From the NCBI RefSeq assembly GCF_003024675.1, contig NZ_PYLP01000009.1, positions 18,679 to 82,678 on the forward strand: a DNA stretch of 64,000 bases, written 5' to 3'. Made by a program: the position numbers and the translations under genes. Shown in pieces: positions 1-9,719 of this stretch; positions within the stretch are counted from its first letter, which is position 1, and every line of letters begins with the position of its first letter. A model generated the notes under the pieces. The model saw only the letters and a list, made by a program, of their open reading frames with translations. It was not told the DNA's origin and ran no database searches. Origin of the DNA: Faecalibacillus faecis (GTDB taxonomy: Bacteria > Bacillota_I > Bacilli_A > Erysipelotrichales > Coprobacillaceae).

Positions 1-1948
1 ATATAAAGAACTTCCACAAAAGAATATTGATACTGGTATGGGACTTGAAAGATTAGTAAGTATTATTCAAGGTGGAGAAACAAACTTTGATACAGATTTA
101 TTCTTACCAATCATTCATGCAACTGAAAAATTAGCCAATGTTTCTTATGAAGAAAACAAAATGGCTTATCGTGTTATTGCTGATCATATTCGTACTGTTA
201 CTTTTGCTTTAGCTGATGGGGCAATGTTTGATAATGCCGGTAGAGGATATGTTTTAAGACGAATTTTAAGACGTGCTGTTCGTTATGGTAAACAAATTGG
301 TATTGAAAAAGCATTTATGTATGATTTAGTACCATTAGTTTGTGATATGATGAAAGAATTTTATGATTATTTACCAGAAAAACAAGATTTTATTTCAACA
401 ATGGTTAAAAAAGAAGAAGAAGCTTTCCATAAAACATTATTAAATGGTGAAAAATTATTAAAATCATTAATTGATAAAAATGAAAATGGAGAAATTAGTG
501 GAAAAGATGCTTTCAAACTTTATGATACATATGGTTTCCCATTTGAATTAACATTAGAAATTGCTGAAGAATCAAACTTAACAGTTAACAAAGAAGAATT
601 TAAAGAAGAATTAAAAGTTCAACAAGAAAGATCTCGTGCTTCACGTGATAGTAATGAATCAATGGCAAGTCAAAAACCTGATTTAATGGCTTTTGTTGAG
701 CCTTCAACATTTGTTTATGATCCTACACCAATTCAAGGAAAAATTATTGGATTATTCAAAGATGGTGTTAAAACAGATGAAATCACAGATAAAGGAGAAG
801 TTATCTTTGATACAACTCCATTCTACGGCGAAATGGGTGGACAATGTGGTGATACTGGATTAATAGATAACGAAACAACACATGCCAATGTTGTTAATAC
901 TTTAAATGCACCAAATAAACAACATATGCATTTTGTGGAAGTAAAAGAAGGAGCTATTCATTTAGGTGATATTTTTACATTATCAATTGATCAACAAAAA
1001 CGTCGTCAAATTACAGCAAACCATAGTGCAACACATATCTTGCAAAAAGCATTACAAGAAACTTTAGGAGATCATATTAGCCAAGCGGGGTCTTATGTGG
1101 ATGATAAACTTTTAAGATTTGACTTTACTCATTTTGAAAAAATTTCTGCTGAATTATTAAAAGGAATTGAAGAAAAAGTAAATCAAATTGTTTTTGAAGG
1201 ACGTCCTGTTGTTATTAAAAATATGTCAAAAGAAGAAGCTTTAGCTTCAGGAGCAATGGCTTTATTTGATGAAAAATACGGAGATGTTGTTCGTGTTGTC
1301 AATATTGGAGATTACTCTATTGAATTATGTGGTGGTTGTCATGTTTCAAACAGTTCTGAAATTGGTTTATTTAAAATCGTTAGTGAAGAATCTATAGGTA
1401 GTGGAATCAGACGTATTGTGGCTCAAAGTGGATTAGCTGCTTATAATGCAATGGTTCATGAAAAAGAAACAGTAGATACAATTGCATCTACATTAAATCT
1501 TAAAAATAGAAAAGATGTTGTAAGTAAAGTTGAATCATTAAAAGAAGATTTAAAACAAGCAAAAGCAGAAGTAGAACAATTATCAGCTAAATTGAATGCA
1601 ATCCAAGCTGCTTCAAAAGCAAATGATATTGAAGAAATCAACGGGGTTAAAGTTCTTTATGTTGAAGAACAATTAGAAAATGCAAAAGCAAAACAATTAA
1701 CATTTGATTTTAGAGATCAATTAGAAAGTGGTATCGTTGTTTTAGTTTCAAAATATGAAGAAAAATGTTCATACTTTGTATCTGTTTCAAAAGACTTAGT
1801 GGGTCAATACAAAGCTGGAAATATCATTAAGGCAATCAATGAAGTTGTTGATGGCCGTGGTGGTGGAAAACCTGACTTTGCTCAAGGTGGATGTGCCATC
1901 AATGATAATATTTCAAAAATCAAAGGTGCTTTAAAAAATATTTTGTAA
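1..1948 (+). CDS. alaS: Alanyl-tRNA synthetase, 5' end missing
   Basis: Cytoplasmic enzyme that charges tRNA-Ala and edits mischarged Ser/Gly. The reading frame is open from the first bases (frame of base 2), so the N-terminal catalytic part lies outside the window. What is visible is the end of the aminoacylation core (IDTGMGLERL), the tRNA-binding helical region, the editing domain with its zinc ligands (NHSATHIL and the CGGCH motif) and the C-terminal DHHA1-like domain ending in a glycine-rich GRGGGKPDFAQGG stretch. The ireB-ruvX-DUF1292 genes follow directly, a usual order in Firmicutes. Identity is very secure; only the start is unseen. Confidence 0.97.
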   Translation, partial: YKELPQKNIDTGMGLERLVSIIQGGETNFDTDLFLPIIHATEKLANVSYEENKMAYRVIADHIRTVTFALADGAMFDNAGRGYVLRRILRRAVRYGKQIGIEKAFMYDLVPLVCDMMKEFYDYLPEKQDFISTMVKKEEEAFHKTLLNGEKLLKSLIDKNENGEISGKDAFKLYDTYGFPFELTLEIAEESNLTVNKEEFKEELKVQQERSRASRDSNESMASQKPDLMAFVEPSTFVYDPTPIQGKIIGLFKDGVKTDEITDKGEVIFDTTPFYGEMGGQCGDTGLIDNETTHANVVNTLNAPNKQHMHFVEVKEGAIHLGDIFTLSIDQQKRRQITANHSATHILQKALQETLGDHISQAGSYVDDKLLRFDFTHFEKISAELLKGIEEKVNQIVFEGRPVVIKNMSKEEALASGAMALFDEKYGDVVRVVNIGDYSIELCGGCHVSNSSEIGLFKIVSEESIGSGIRRIVAQSGLAAYNAMVHEKETVDTIASTLNLKNRKDVVSKVESLKEDLKQAKAEVEQLSAKLNAIQAASKANDIEEINGVKVLYVEEQLENAKAKQLTFDFRDQLESGIVVLVSKYEEKCSYFVSVSKDLVGQYKAGNIIKAINEVVDGRGGGKPDFAQGGCAINDNISKIKGALKNIL

Positions 1949-1999
1949 TTTAATACAGTATACGGTATAATATATAGCATAGAAAAGAGGGTGAGTTAG

Positions 2000-2254
2000 A
2001 TGGAAGATTTAACAAAAACAAGAGTATTTAGTTCAGAAGATATGCGTAGAGAAATGATACGTAGTAATCTCAAGACAGTCATTGATGCTTTAAATGAAAG
2101 AGGATACAATGCTGTTCATCAAATTGCAGGTTATCTCATATCTAATGATCCTGCATACATTTCGTCTCATAAAAATGCAAGAAATATTATTCAACAAATT
2201 GAAAGAGATGAAATTATCGAAGAATTAGTAAAATCTTATTTGGAGAAAGAATAA
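2000..2254 (+). CDS. ireB: IreB family regulatory phosphoprotein (DUF965)
   Basis: Small 84-residue protein matching the IreB/UPF0297 family; in Enterococcus this is a substrate of the PASTA kinase IreK and affects cephalosporin resistance. The family hallmark VYSSEDMR-like start is seen as FSSEDMRREM, followed by ALNERGYNAVHQIAGYL. An N-terminal threonine pair region (TKTRVF) corresponds to the known phosphorylation zone. A ribosome site GAGGGTGAG lies just upstream. Its stop overlaps the ATG of ruvX, so the two are translationally coupled. A membrane Ser/Thr kinase is encoded at 22326, but no link between them is shown. Confidence 0.93.
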   Translation: MEDLTKTRVFSSEDMRREMIRSNLKTVIDALNERGYNAVHQIAGYLISNDPAYISSHKNARNIIQQIERDEIIEELVKSYLEKE

Positions 2255-2673
2255 TGAAAAAAGTATTAGGTCTTGATTTAGGGTCTAGAACTTGTGGTAT
2301 TGCCATGTCTGACATTCTTGGAATGATTGCACATGGTGTAGAAACGTTTCGTTTTAAGCCTGACGATTATTTAACATGTGCAAAACATGTTAAAGAAATC
2401 GTAGAAGAAAATGATATTGAAACAATTGTTTTAGGTTTACCAAAACATATGAATGGTGATATTGGTGAAAGAGGACAAATTTCAATTGAATTTAAAAAAC
2501 AATTAGAAGAAATGATTGAAGGAATCAATGTGATCTTAATAGATGAAAGATTAACAACGGTCGTTGCTGAAAATCAACTTCTTTTTGCGGATGTATCAAG
2601 AAAGAAGAGAAAACAAGTGATTGATAAAATGGCCGCAGTTGCTATTTTACAAGGATACTTAGATAGAGGATAG
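2254..2673 (+). CDS. ruvX: Putative pre-16S rRNA nuclease RuvX/YqgF
   Basis: RNase H-fold protein of the YqgF family, implicated in maturation of the 16S rRNA 5' end. Length (139 aa) is normal. The N-terminal LGLDLGSRTCGIAMSD holds the first acidic residue, IVLGLPKHMNGD the second conserved block, and LIDERLTTVVAE the third. The start overlaps the ireB stop in the ATGA style and the DUF1292 gene follows after three bases, giving a tight three-gene unit behind alaS. Confidence 0.94.
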   Translation: MKKVLGLDLGSRTCGIAMSDILGMIAHGVETFRFKPDDYLTCAKHVKEIVEENDIETIVLGLPKHMNGDIGERGQISIEFKKQLEEMIEGINVILIDERLTTVVAENQLLFADVSRKKRKQVIDKMAAVAILQGYLDRG

Positions 2674-2676
2674 AAT

Positions 2677-2964
2677 ATGGATAATAATACAATTGTTGTA
2701 ACAGATGAATTGGGAAATGAAGTAGAATACGAAATTTTATTTACATTTGAAAATGAAGAAAATGGACATAAATATGTTGTTTACTTTGATCCTGAAAAAG
2801 ATGAGCCTGAAGCACAAGCTGCTATCTATGATGAAGAAGGTGGATTATTCCCAATTGAAACTCCTGAAGAGTGGGAACTTGTTGAAGAAGTGTTCCAATC
2901 TTTTGTTTCAGAAGAAGATGAAACAGAATACTGTGAAGGAGAAGATGAAGATTGTAATTCATAA
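2677..2964 (+). CDS. DUF1292 family acidic protein
   Basis: Very acidic 95-residue protein of the DUF1292/YrzB family, regularly found after ruvX in Firmicutes; its function is unknown. Visible family features are the start IVVTDELGNEVEYEIL, then a stretch about yielding values for protein-like beta strands (KYVVYFDP) and a glutamate-rich tail with EEWELVEEVF. Translation probably couples to ruvX. A hairpin with a T-run follows at once, closing the alaS-distal operon. Confidence 0.88.
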   Translation: MDNNTIVVTDELGNEVEYEILFTFENEENGHKYVVYFDPEKDEPEAQAAIYDEEGGLFPIETPEEWELVEEVFQSFVSEEDETEYCEGEDEDCNS

Positions 2965-2987
2965 AAGCTAATGAAAATTAGCTTTTT
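2963..2987 (+). terminator. Intrinsic terminator after the ruvX unit
   Basis: AAAGCTAAT and ATTAGCTTT form a stem around a GAAA loop and are followed by T residues, directly after the DUF1292 stop. Confidence 0.85.
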
Positions 2988-3048
2988 CCTTTTAAAGGAT
3001 ATCAAAAGTTCATAGTCAAATATTAAAATAATCAATGAGGTGAAAAAA

Positions 3049-4152
3049 ATGGCATTTAATTTATTTGGAGGAAAAAGAAGAATTACGAAAGGTTTTTTCG
3101 CAAATTCTTTAGGAAATAAACAAACAAGAGGAATTTATACATTCCAAATTGACGTAGAAAATGGAGAGCTGATTTTTAAAAAATACTTTGTAACACCAAC
3201 AGATCCATGGTATGCCTTTAATTATGGTCGTTTTTCATGTGTTACTTATAGAAATAGAACAGGTTCTGTTGATGATGGAGGAATTTGTTCTTATGCAGCA
3301 ACAGCTGAAACTTTAGCGCTTGCTTCACGTGTGACAGATAAAGGTAAAACGTATATTCATGCTTGTGCTAATGGGGATGTAGAAACAGCAAATAAAGTTT
3401 TCTGTGTTGATTATTTTAATAGTGAAATTTCAGTAATTTCTATTGAAAAAAAGAAACTTTTAAAATGTATTTCGCACTTTAAATTAAATGGAAATGGGAA
3501 AGATCCTATCAAACAAGCACAACCTTATCCAACTTATGTAGGTTTCTTACCTGATGAAAATAAACTTTATGTCGTATGTTTAGGGTTGGATCAAGTATGT
3601 TTCTTTGATGTTAGCGAAGATGGAACTTTAACATTGGACAATGTTCATACATTACAATTAGAACCAGGATGTGGTCCTAAAAAAATGATTTTCAATCAAA
3701 AAGGAAACCGTGCTTATGTTATGAATGAACTTAATAGTACAATCTGTGTTTATAAATACGATCATCTAAACTTTGAGTTGATTCAAACAATTGATAGTTA
3801 TCCTAAAGAAGATGATCCTGAATTAGTAAATTCTTTAAGTGATATTAAACTCAATAGTGATGATAGTCATTTATATGCTATTAATAAAGGACATGATTCA
3901 CTTGTACTTTTTGAAGTTAATGAAGATGGAACACTTACCTATATTGATTTTGAAGATACTTCTTATGATCCAGTAGATATGCTTGTTTATAACGAAGAAG
4001 GAAATGAATGGATCGTTGTGGCTTGTCAAAAAGGCGGTATCGTTGAATCATATCGTTTTGGTAAAGAAAAAGGTGGACAAGTTTATGAAACAGAATATTG
4101 CTGTATGGTCAATGAACCTATTTGCTTAACACCATTTGTTAATAATTTCTAA
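3049..4152 (+). CDS. Lactonase-like seven-bladed beta-propeller protein
   Basis: Protein of the lactonase/6-phosphogluconolactonase (YkgB/Pgl) beta-propeller type, inferred from repeated blade motifs such as LYVVCLGLDQVCFFDVSEDGTL, RAYVMNELNSTICVY and HLYAINKGHDSLVLFEVNEDGTL. No signal peptide, so cytoplasmic. The ATG at 3049 is preferred because GAGGTG lies 5-10 bases upstream; a GTG at 3040 would overlap that site. It stands alone between two terminators. Whether it hydrolyses 6-phosphogluconolactone is not proven, as no zwf or gnd is in the window. Confidence 0.75.
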   Translation: MAFNLFGGKRRITKGFFANSLGNKQTRGIYTFQIDVENGELIFKKYFVTPTDPWYAFNYGRFSCVTYRNRTGSVDDGGICSYAATAETLALASRVTDKGKTYIHACANGDVETANKVFCVDYFNSEISVISIEKKKLLKCISHFKLNGNGKDPIKQAQPYPTYVGFLPDENKLYVVCLGLDQVCFFDVSEDGTLTLDNVHTLQLEPGCGPKKMIFNQKGNRAYVMNELNSTICVYKYDHLNFELIQTIDSYPKEDDPELVNSLSDIKLNSDDSHLYAINKGHDSLVLFEVNEDGTLTYIDFEDTSYDPVDMLVYNEEGNEWIVVACQKGGIVESYRFGKEKGGQVYETEYCCMVNEPICLTPFVNNF

Positions 4153-4174
4153 GGCAACTTGTTTGCCTTTTTTT
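4151..4174 (+). terminator. Intrinsic terminator after the lactonase-like gene
   Basis: AGGCAA pairs with TTGCCT around a short loop and runs into seven T residues. Confidence 0.85.
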
Positions 4175-4231
4175 CTTTGGTTGAATCTCGACAAAAAATA
4201 ACATATAATGATACAAGGTGAGGACTCGATT

Positions 4232-5305
4232 ATGGAAAAAATAAAAAAATTGAATGTAAAGATAAAAATAGCAATGGGCTGTGTAATTGTACTTCTAATT
4301 TTAGTTTTAGGAAGTTTTGCGTTTTATCATAATGGAATCAAAGCAGTTTCTTCTAAAGATAAAGAAGTCATTGTGACAATTCCTAAGGGAAGCAGCGGAA
4401 GTAATATATTAGAAATTTTAAATAAAAAAGATTTATTAAAAAGTCCAATGTGTGCCAAAATATATTTAAAATTAAATAGTTATGATTTTAAAAGTAATGT
4501 TTATATTTTAAATAAAAATATGGATTTAGAAGAAATCATGATAATTCTAGAAGGAAATGATAAAGAACACATTTCTAATACAAAAATAACGGTTTTAGAT
4601 GGTCAAACAATTCCTGAATATGCCAAAATTATTGCTAAACAAACAGGAATAGATGAAAATAAAATTTTAGAAAAATGGACAGATCAAGCTTATTTAAAGA
4701 AATTAATCAAAAAATATTGGTTTTTAACAGATGATATTTTAACAGATGGAATCTATTATCCATTAGAAGGTTATTTTGCTCCAGAAACTTATTTTTTAAC
4801 ACAAGAAGATAATATAGAAAGTATTACAAAAATGATGTTGGATCAAATGGAAAAACATCTTCAAAAATATAAAACACACATTGAAAGCTTTAAAGTAGGA
4901 AATCAAACATTATCGATTCATCAATTTATGACGCTTTCATCCATTGTTCAAAGAGAGTCACCAACCAATAGTCAAGATCAACAGCTGATTGCGGGGGTTT
5001 TAATCAACCGTTTAAATAAACAAATGCCACTTCAATGTGATGTAACAGTCAACTATGGCAATCAAGTTGTTAAGATTGCAGTAACACATAATGATTTAAG
5101 TAATGATACAAAATATAATACATATTTATATAAAGGTCTTCCTGTAGGACCAATCAGTGCAGTTTCTACAGAAATGATTCAAAGTGTTTTAAATTATAAA
5201 GAAAGTGAGTATTACTATTTCTTTGCGACACAAGATGGAAAAGTTTTATTTGCGAAAACTTATGAAGAACATCAAGCAAATGTAAAGAGTAATAAATGGT
5301 ATTAA
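4232..5305 (+). CDS. mltG: Endolytic transglycosylase MltG (YceG-like)
   Basis: Membrane-anchored lytic transglycosylase that cuts nascent glycan strands and sets their length. The start at 4232 follows AAGGTGAGG. One membrane segment (about residues 12-32, IAMGCVIVLLILVLGSFAFY) is followed by a LysM-like region with the VTIPKGSSGSNI motif, then the YceG catalytic domain. SSIVQRESP carries the likely catalytic glutamate, and GLPVGPIS is the conserved C-terminal block. Two bases separate it from the O-methyltransferase, the same order as in many Firmicutes. Confidence 0.93.
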   Translation: MEKIKKLNVKIKIAMGCVIVLLILVLGSFAFYHNGIKAVSSKDKEVIVTIPKGSSGSNILEILNKKDLLKSPMCAKIYLKLNSYDFKSNVYILNKNMDLEEIMIILEGNDKEHISNTKITVLDGQTIPEYAKIIAKQTGIDENKILEKWTDQAYLKKLIKKYWFLTDDILTDGIYYPLEGYFAPETYFLTQEDNIESITKMMLDQMEKHLQKYKTHIESFKVGNQTLSIHQFMTLSSIVQRESPTNSQDQQLIAGVLINRLNKQMPLQCDVTVNYGNQVVKIAVTHNDLSNDTKYNTYLYKGLPVGPISAVSTEMIQSVLNYKESEYYYFFATQDGKVLFAKTYEEHQANVKSNKWY

Positions 5306-5306
5306 A

Positions 5307-5897
5307 ATGAAGTATTTTGATGAAATAGAAAAAAGTGCAAGAGAAAGAAATATTCCAGTTATGGAAAAAGAAGGACTTGAGTTTTTAATTCAAACTTTTG
5401 AGGAATACCAATGTCATCGCTGCCTTGAAATTGGTAGTGCCATTGGCTATTCAGCAATGATGATGGTTTCTAATATTAATGATTTTGTCGTTGAAACCAT
5501 TGAATTAGATGAAAATCGCTATCAAGAAGCTCTAAAAAATATACATGAACAACAATTAGAAAATCAAATAGAAATTCATCATGAAGATGCTCTTACAATC
5601 CCTCTTGATGATTTAAAATATCAAGAATTTGATTGTTTGTTTATTGATGCAGCTAAGGCTCAATATCAAAAATTCTTTGAAAAATATATGCCTCTTGTTA
5701 AAGAAAAAGGAATATGTATTGTTGATAATCTTGATTTTCATGGTATGATTTTTGATATTGATCATATTAAAAATAGAAATACTAAACAACTTGTTAAAAA
5801 AATAAAAAGATTTAAAGACTGGATCTTTAATCATGACGAATATCAAGTTACCTATTATGGTGTAGGTGATGGAATCTGTGTAATAAAAAGGAAGTGA
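5307..5897 (+). CDS. Class I SAM-dependent O-methyltransferase (YrrM-like)
   Basis: Small methyltransferase, 196 residues, with the SAM-binding motif I CLEIGSAIGYSAMMM, an acidic residue after strand two (TIELDENR) and the motif DCLFIDAAKAQYQKFFEKY typical of the tRNA hydroxyuridine methyltransferase TrmR/catechol-O-methyltransferase family. In Bacillus, YrrM (TrmR) methylates 5-hydroxyuridine in tRNA and is encoded beside the U32 proteins that install the hydroxyl group. The same neighbourhood here (two U32 genes directly downstream) supports the TrmR role. Confidence 0.82.
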   Translation: MKYFDEIEKSARERNIPVMEKEGLEFLIQTFEEYQCHRCLEIGSAIGYSAMMMVSNINDFVVETIELDENRYQEALKNIHEQQLENQIEIHHEDALTIPLDDLKYQEFDCLFIDAAKAQYQKFFEKYMPLVKEKGICIVDNLDFHGMIFDIDHIKNRNTKQLVKKIKRFKDWIFNHDEYQVTYYGVGDGICVIKRK

Positions 5898-5902
5898 AAT
5901 AC

Positions 5903-6835
5903 GTGTCTTTAATTGTTAATATAAATAGTTTATCTTATCTTTATGATTATCTTGATTTGGGTGTTGAACATTTTATTGTAGGAACAACACAATTTTCTTG
6001 TCGTCAAGCTTTGACGCTTGATTATAAACAAATTGTAGAAATCAAAAAAAAATATCCAAATATCAAATTATTTGTACTTGTTAATGCTTTAGTAGAACAA
6101 AAATATCTAGAAGATTTAAAAAAACATTTAAGAAAGTTATATGAATGTCAAATAGAGGGAATTATTTTCCAAGATTTTGCCGTTCTACAAATCTGTAATG
6201 AAGAAAAATATGCATTTGAAAAAATATATGATCCAGAAACTTTAAATACCAATCATCAAACTTTAGCTGTTTTAAAAGAACAAGGAATAGACGGAGCTTT
6301 TTTAGCACGAGAAATTCCTTTAAAAGAAAAACAAATGATTGAACAAAAAAGCTCTATAAAAACCATGGTACAAATTCATGGTGTTGAATATATGGCTTAT
6401 TCAAAAAGAAAATTATTATCAAATTATAAAGAATTTACACATTTAGATTTTCCTGTAGATAAAGAAGCTCAAATAGAAATTAAGGCCAATGGAGTCGATG
6501 AAAATTGTCATATTTATGAAGACTTTTATGGAACACATATTACGTCAACCAATCAAATGTGTGCCCTTGACATTTTAAATCAATTCTTAGATTTTGATTA
6601 TTTATTAATTGATGGACAATATATTAGTGAAACAAATTTATTAGAAATCGTTCATCTTTATAAACAAGGCTTAGATGCCATTTCAAACAATACGTACAAC
6701 AAAGAATCCCTTGAATTGATGCAATTACTCTATCGTTTAACACCAAATATTCATTATTATCATAGTTTTTTATTTGATTCGACGGTTTATAAAATTGCCG
6801 ATGTAAGAAAGAGAGAAGAAAATGAGAGAAGTTAG
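5903..6835 (+). CDS. U32 family peptidase-like protein (TrhP1-like)
   Basis: About 310 residues, shorter of the two adjacent U32-family proteins, with a TIM-barrel-like pattern: FIVGTTQFSCRQA, KLFVLVNALV, GIIFQDFAVLQIC, then DYLLIDGQYISETNLLEIVHLYKQGL. In Bacillus the paired U32 proteins (YrrN/YrrO) act together in tRNA 5-hydroxyuridine formation. The GTG at 5903 is preferred because GGAAG lies eight bases upstream; a GTG at 5894 would sit directly on that site. The end overlaps the next U32 gene by 14 bases. Confidence 0.75.
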   Translation: MSLIVNINSLSYLYDYLDLGVEHFIVGTTQFSCRQALTLDYKQIVEIKKKYPNIKLFVLVNALVEQKYLEDLKKHLRKLYECQIEGIIFQDFAVLQICNEEKYAFEKIYDPETLNTNHQTLAVLKEQGIDGAFLAREIPLKEKQMIEQKSSIKTMVQIHGVEYMAYSKRKLLSNYKEFTHLDFPVDKEAQIEIKANGVDENCHIYEDFYGTHITSTNQMCALDILNQFLDFDYLLIDGQYISETNLLEIVHLYKQGLDAISNNTYNKESLELMQLLYRLTPNIHYYHSFLFDSTVYKIADVRKREENERS

Positions 6836-8075
6836 TCAAATTATTAATGGAAAAAGAATCATTGTTAAAAAGCCTGAATTATTAGCGCCAGCAGGAAACT
6901 TAGAAAAACTAAAAGTGGCTATCCTCTATGGTGCAGATGCAGTGTTTATTGGGGGTAAAGAGTTTTCTTTGCGTTCAAGTGCTTCTAATTTTTCTTTAGA
7001 TGATATTAAAGAAGCTGTTGAATTTGCGCATGCACATCATGCGGCAATTCATGTGACATGTAATATTATTTTACATGAAGATAATTTAGAAGGGTTAGAA
7101 GATTATCTTTTAAAATTAGATGAAATTGGGGTTGATGCCATTATTGTAGCGGATCCTTATATCATGTCACTGGCTAAAAAATTAAACTTAAAATTAGAAG
7201 TTCATGTTTCTACACAACTTTCAACCATGAATACCAGTGCGATTCGTTTCTATGAAAATTTAGGAGTTGATCGTGTCGTTTTTGCTAGAGAAGTGGATTA
7301 TCAAGATTTAAAAGAAGTTAGAGAAAAAGTGGATATTGATTTAGAATATTTTATTCATGGAGCCATGTGTATCCATTATTCAGGAAGATGTATGCTTTCT
7401 AATTACTTTTCTAGACGTGATGCCAATCGTGGAGGATGTTCGCAATCATGCCGTTGGTATTATGATATTTTTGAAAAGGATCAACAATTGAATCATGATG
7501 AAATTGTACCGTTTAGTATGTCAAGTAAAGATATGTCACTCGTTGATGAATTGCCTAAGCTTATTGAATTAGGAGTTGATTCTTTTAAAATCGAAGGAAG
7601 AATGAAATCTCTTCATTATATTGCTACTGTTGTTTCAACTTACCGTAAATTGATTGATACTTATTGTGCTGATCCAGATCACTTTAATAAAGAAGGTTAT
7701 CGTAAGGAAATTGAAAAAGCAGCGAATCGTGCTTTATGTACAGGATTCTTTAAAGATTTTCCAAACAGCCAATATCAACTTTATAATCAAAGAGATGAAC
7801 ATCCAACACAAGATTTCTGTGCGCGCGTTCTTCATTATGATACTTCAAAACAAGAAGCGATGATTGAACAAAGAAACTATTTTAAAGTGGGAGATACAAT
7901 TGAATTTTTCTCACCACACCATGAAAATATTTTAATTCAAGTAAAAGAAATATATAATGAAGATAGAGAAGCAGTAGAAGTAGCAAATCATCCAATGGAA
8001 ATTCTTTATTTAAAATGTGAGCAACCATTGTCTGAATTTGATATGGGAAGGAAGGTTTTAACAAATGAAAAATAG
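6822..8075 (+). CDS. U32 family protein, tRNA hydroxylation (TrhP2/YrrO-like)
   Basis: A 417-residue U32 protein. It begins [29 protein letters not shown] and carries the family signature around [34 protein letters not shown], including cysteines that can hold an Fe-S cluster (C in GAMC, RCML, GGCSQSC). These proteins use prephenate to hydroxylate uridine 34 in tRNA in related bacteria. It overlaps both the shorter U32 gene and udk, forming mltG-trmR-U32-U32-udk, an arrangement seen widely in Firmicutes. Confidence 0.88.
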   Translation: MREVSQIINGKRIIVKKPELLAPAGNLEKLKVAILYGADAVFIGGKEFSLRSSASNFSLDDIKEAVEFAHAHHAAIHVTCNIILHEDNLEGLEDYLLKLDEIGVDAIIVADPYIMSLAKKLNLKLEVHVSTQLSTMNTSAIRFYENLGVDRVVFAREVDYQDLKEVREKVDIDLEYFIHGAMCIHYSGRCMLSNYFSRRDANRGGCSQSCRWYYDIFEKDQQLNHDEIVPFSMSSKDMSLVDELPKLIELGVDSFKIEGRMKSLHYIATVVSTYRKLIDTYCADPDHFNKEGYRKEIEKAANRALCTGFFKDFPNSQYQLYNQRDEHPTQDFCARVLHYDTSKQEAMIEQRNYFKVGDTIEFFSPHHENILIQVKEIYNEDREAVEVANHPMEILYLKCEQPLSEFDMGRKVLTNEK

Positions 8076-8694
8076 TATTATTATTGGTATTGCTGGAGGA
8101 AGTGCTTCGGGTAAGACATCTATTTCTAGACAAGTGTATGAATTTTTTAAAGGAAGTCATACAACATGTATTATCAAACAAGATGATTATTATAAAGATC
8201 AAAGTCATCTTTCTTTTGAAGAAAGAGTTAAAACAAACTACGATCATCCTTTTGCCTTTGATAATGACTTACTTGTAGAACAATTAAAGCAACTTAAAGA
8301 AGGTAAATCAATTTCTAAACCAACTTATGATTATACAATGCATACAAGAAGTGATGTAGTAGAAACAATTACCCCAAGAGATGTTTATATTCTTGAAGGA
8401 TTATTTGTTCTTTATGATGAAAAAATCAGAGAAATGTGTGATATTCTTGTATTCGTTGATACAGATGCGGATATTCGTTTTATTCGTCGTTTAAAACGTG
8501 ATATTGAAGAAAGAGGACGTTCTTTAGATTCTGTTTGTAACCAATATTTAGAAACAGTAAGACCAATGCATGAACAATTTGTTGAACCTTCAAAGAAATA
8601 CGCGCATATTATTATTCCTGAAGGGGGAAATAATACAGTTGCAGTTGATTTGTTAATTACTAAAATATCCAGTGTTATTGATACAAAGGAATAA
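8065..8694 (+). CDS. udk: Uridine kinase
   Basis: Phosphorylates uridine and cytidine in pyrimidine salvage. The P-loop [13 protein letters not shown] is at the N-terminus, followed by [22 protein letters not shown] and [16 protein letters not shown] [14 protein letters not shown], and the lid region [15 protein letters not shown]. Length (209 aa) matches the family. It overlaps the U32 gene by 11 bases and is followed two bases later by the zinc-ribbon protein. Confidence 0.94.
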   Translation: MKNSIIIGIAGGSASGKTSISRQVYEFFKGSHTTCIIKQDDYYKDQSHLSFEERVKTNYDHPFAFDNDLLVEQLKQLKEGKSISKPTYDYTMHTRSDVVETITPRDVYILEGLFVLYDEKIREMCDILVFVDTDADIRFIRRLKRDIEERGRSLDSVCNQYLETVRPMHEQFVEPSKKYAHIIIPEGGNNTVAVDLLITKISSVIDTKE

Positions 8695-8696
8695 TT

Positions 8697-9149
8697 ATGT
8701 ATTGTACAAGGTGTGGTCAACAAATAGAAGAGGGAGCACGTTATTGTCCTTATTGTGGAGAAAAAATTTATAAGGAAGAATATACGTATGATCAAGCTCC
8801 TATTTATTCAAGAAGCATTCCAATAGCCATTATTTTATCAATTGTAACTTTTGGTATTTATGGACTTTATTGGCTTTACTCACTTGCTAATGACATTAAT
8901 ACTTTAACTCATCAAGAACAACCATCAGGATTTAAAGTTCTTGTTTTGACAATTATAACTTTAGGTTTTTATGAACTTTATTGGCTTTATAAAGCAGGTG
9001 AAAGAATTAATGAGTTTCAACTGGAAAGAGGAATAATCAGTGATAATTATCGCTCTCTTGTTTATTTGATTTTAGGAATTTTAGGATGGAATATCATTGC
9101 ATGGGCTTTTATTCAAAATGATTTGAATAAATATGCTTATGATTCATAA
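8697..9149 (+). CDS. Zinc-ribbon membrane protein (DUF4234-like)
   Basis: A 150-residue protein with an N-terminal zinc ribbon (MYCTRCG ... RYCPYCGEK, two CxxC pairs about 12 residues apart) followed by three to four membrane segments (IPIAIILSIVTFGIYGLYWLYSL, VLVLTIITLGFYELYWLY, LVYLILGILGWNIIAWAFIQ). The twice repeated FGIYGLYWLY/LGFYELYWLY motif is the DUF4234 pattern. Function unknown; likely a small membrane protein co-transcribed with udk. Confidence 0.75.
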   Translation: MYCTRCGQQIEEGARYCPYCGEKIYKEEYTYDQAPIYSRSIPIAIILSIVTFGIYGLYWLYSLANDINTLTHQEQPSGFKVLVLTIITLGFYELYWLYKAGERINEFQLERGIISDNYRSLVYLILGILGWNIIAWAFIQNDLNKYAYDS

Positions 9150-9208
9150 AATAGGACTAGATATTTAGAGATGAATATGCTATATTATTGATTACGAGGT
9201 GACTTAAA

Positions 9209-9694
9209 ATGGATAAAGATAAAGTATTACTTACGAAATCTGGTGTAGAAAAACTTGAAGAAGAAAGAGATAATTTAATTAATGTTGAAAGACCTAGAGT
9301 CATTGAAGAATTACAATTAGCTCGTTCTCAAGGTGACTTATCAGAAAATGCTGATTATGATGCAGCTAGAGATAAACAAGCTCAAATTGAACAAAGAATC
9401 AAAGAAATTGAATACATGCTTCAAAATGCTGAAATCATTTCTGAAGAACAAATGGATTTAAATGTTGTTAAACCAGGGACAACAGTTACAATTTTAGATT
9501 TATCTTTAGATAATCCTGAAGAAGAAAAATATACAATTGTTGGTTCTTTTGAAACTGATCCAGTCAATGGTAAAATTTCAAATGAATCTCCACTAGCAAA
9601 AGCACTTATCGGTCATGGTGTCAATGAAATCGTGACAGTAGGGGTTGCTGAAGCATACGATGTTAAAATCGTTGATATTGAATTTACTGTATAG
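9209..9694 (+). CDS. greA: Transcription elongation factor GreA
   Basis: Rescues backtracked RNA polymerase by stimulating transcript cleavage. The N-terminal coiled coil contains the acidic tip SQGDLSENADYDAAR, which reaches the polymerase active site. The C-terminal FKBP-like domain shows NGKISNESPLAKALIGHGVNEIVTV. Length (161 aa) is normal. A ribosome site GAGGTGAC precedes it and a bidirectional terminator follows. Confidence 0.95.
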   Translation: MDKDKVLLTKSGVEKLEEERDNLINVERPRVIEELQLARSQGDLSENADYDAARDKQAQIEQRIKEIEYMLQNAEIISEEQMDLNVVKPGTTVTILDLSLDNPEEEKYTIVGSFETDPVNGKISNESPLAKALIGHGVNEIVTVGVAEAYDVKIVDIEFTV

Positions 9695-9719
9695 AAAACA
9701 ACATTTATTGTTGTTTTTT
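9695..9719. terminator. Shared terminator between greA and the convergent membrane gene
   Basis: AAAACAACA and TGTTGTTTT form a stem with T-runs on both sides, so it can serve greA on the plus strand and the convergent gene on the minus strand, whose stop codon lies inside it. Confidence 0.8.

Noticed and set aside
3040..3048. GTG start at 3040 for the lactonase-like gene
   Set aside because: It lies within the GAGGTG ribosome site of the ATG at 3049, so the later start is the better choice.
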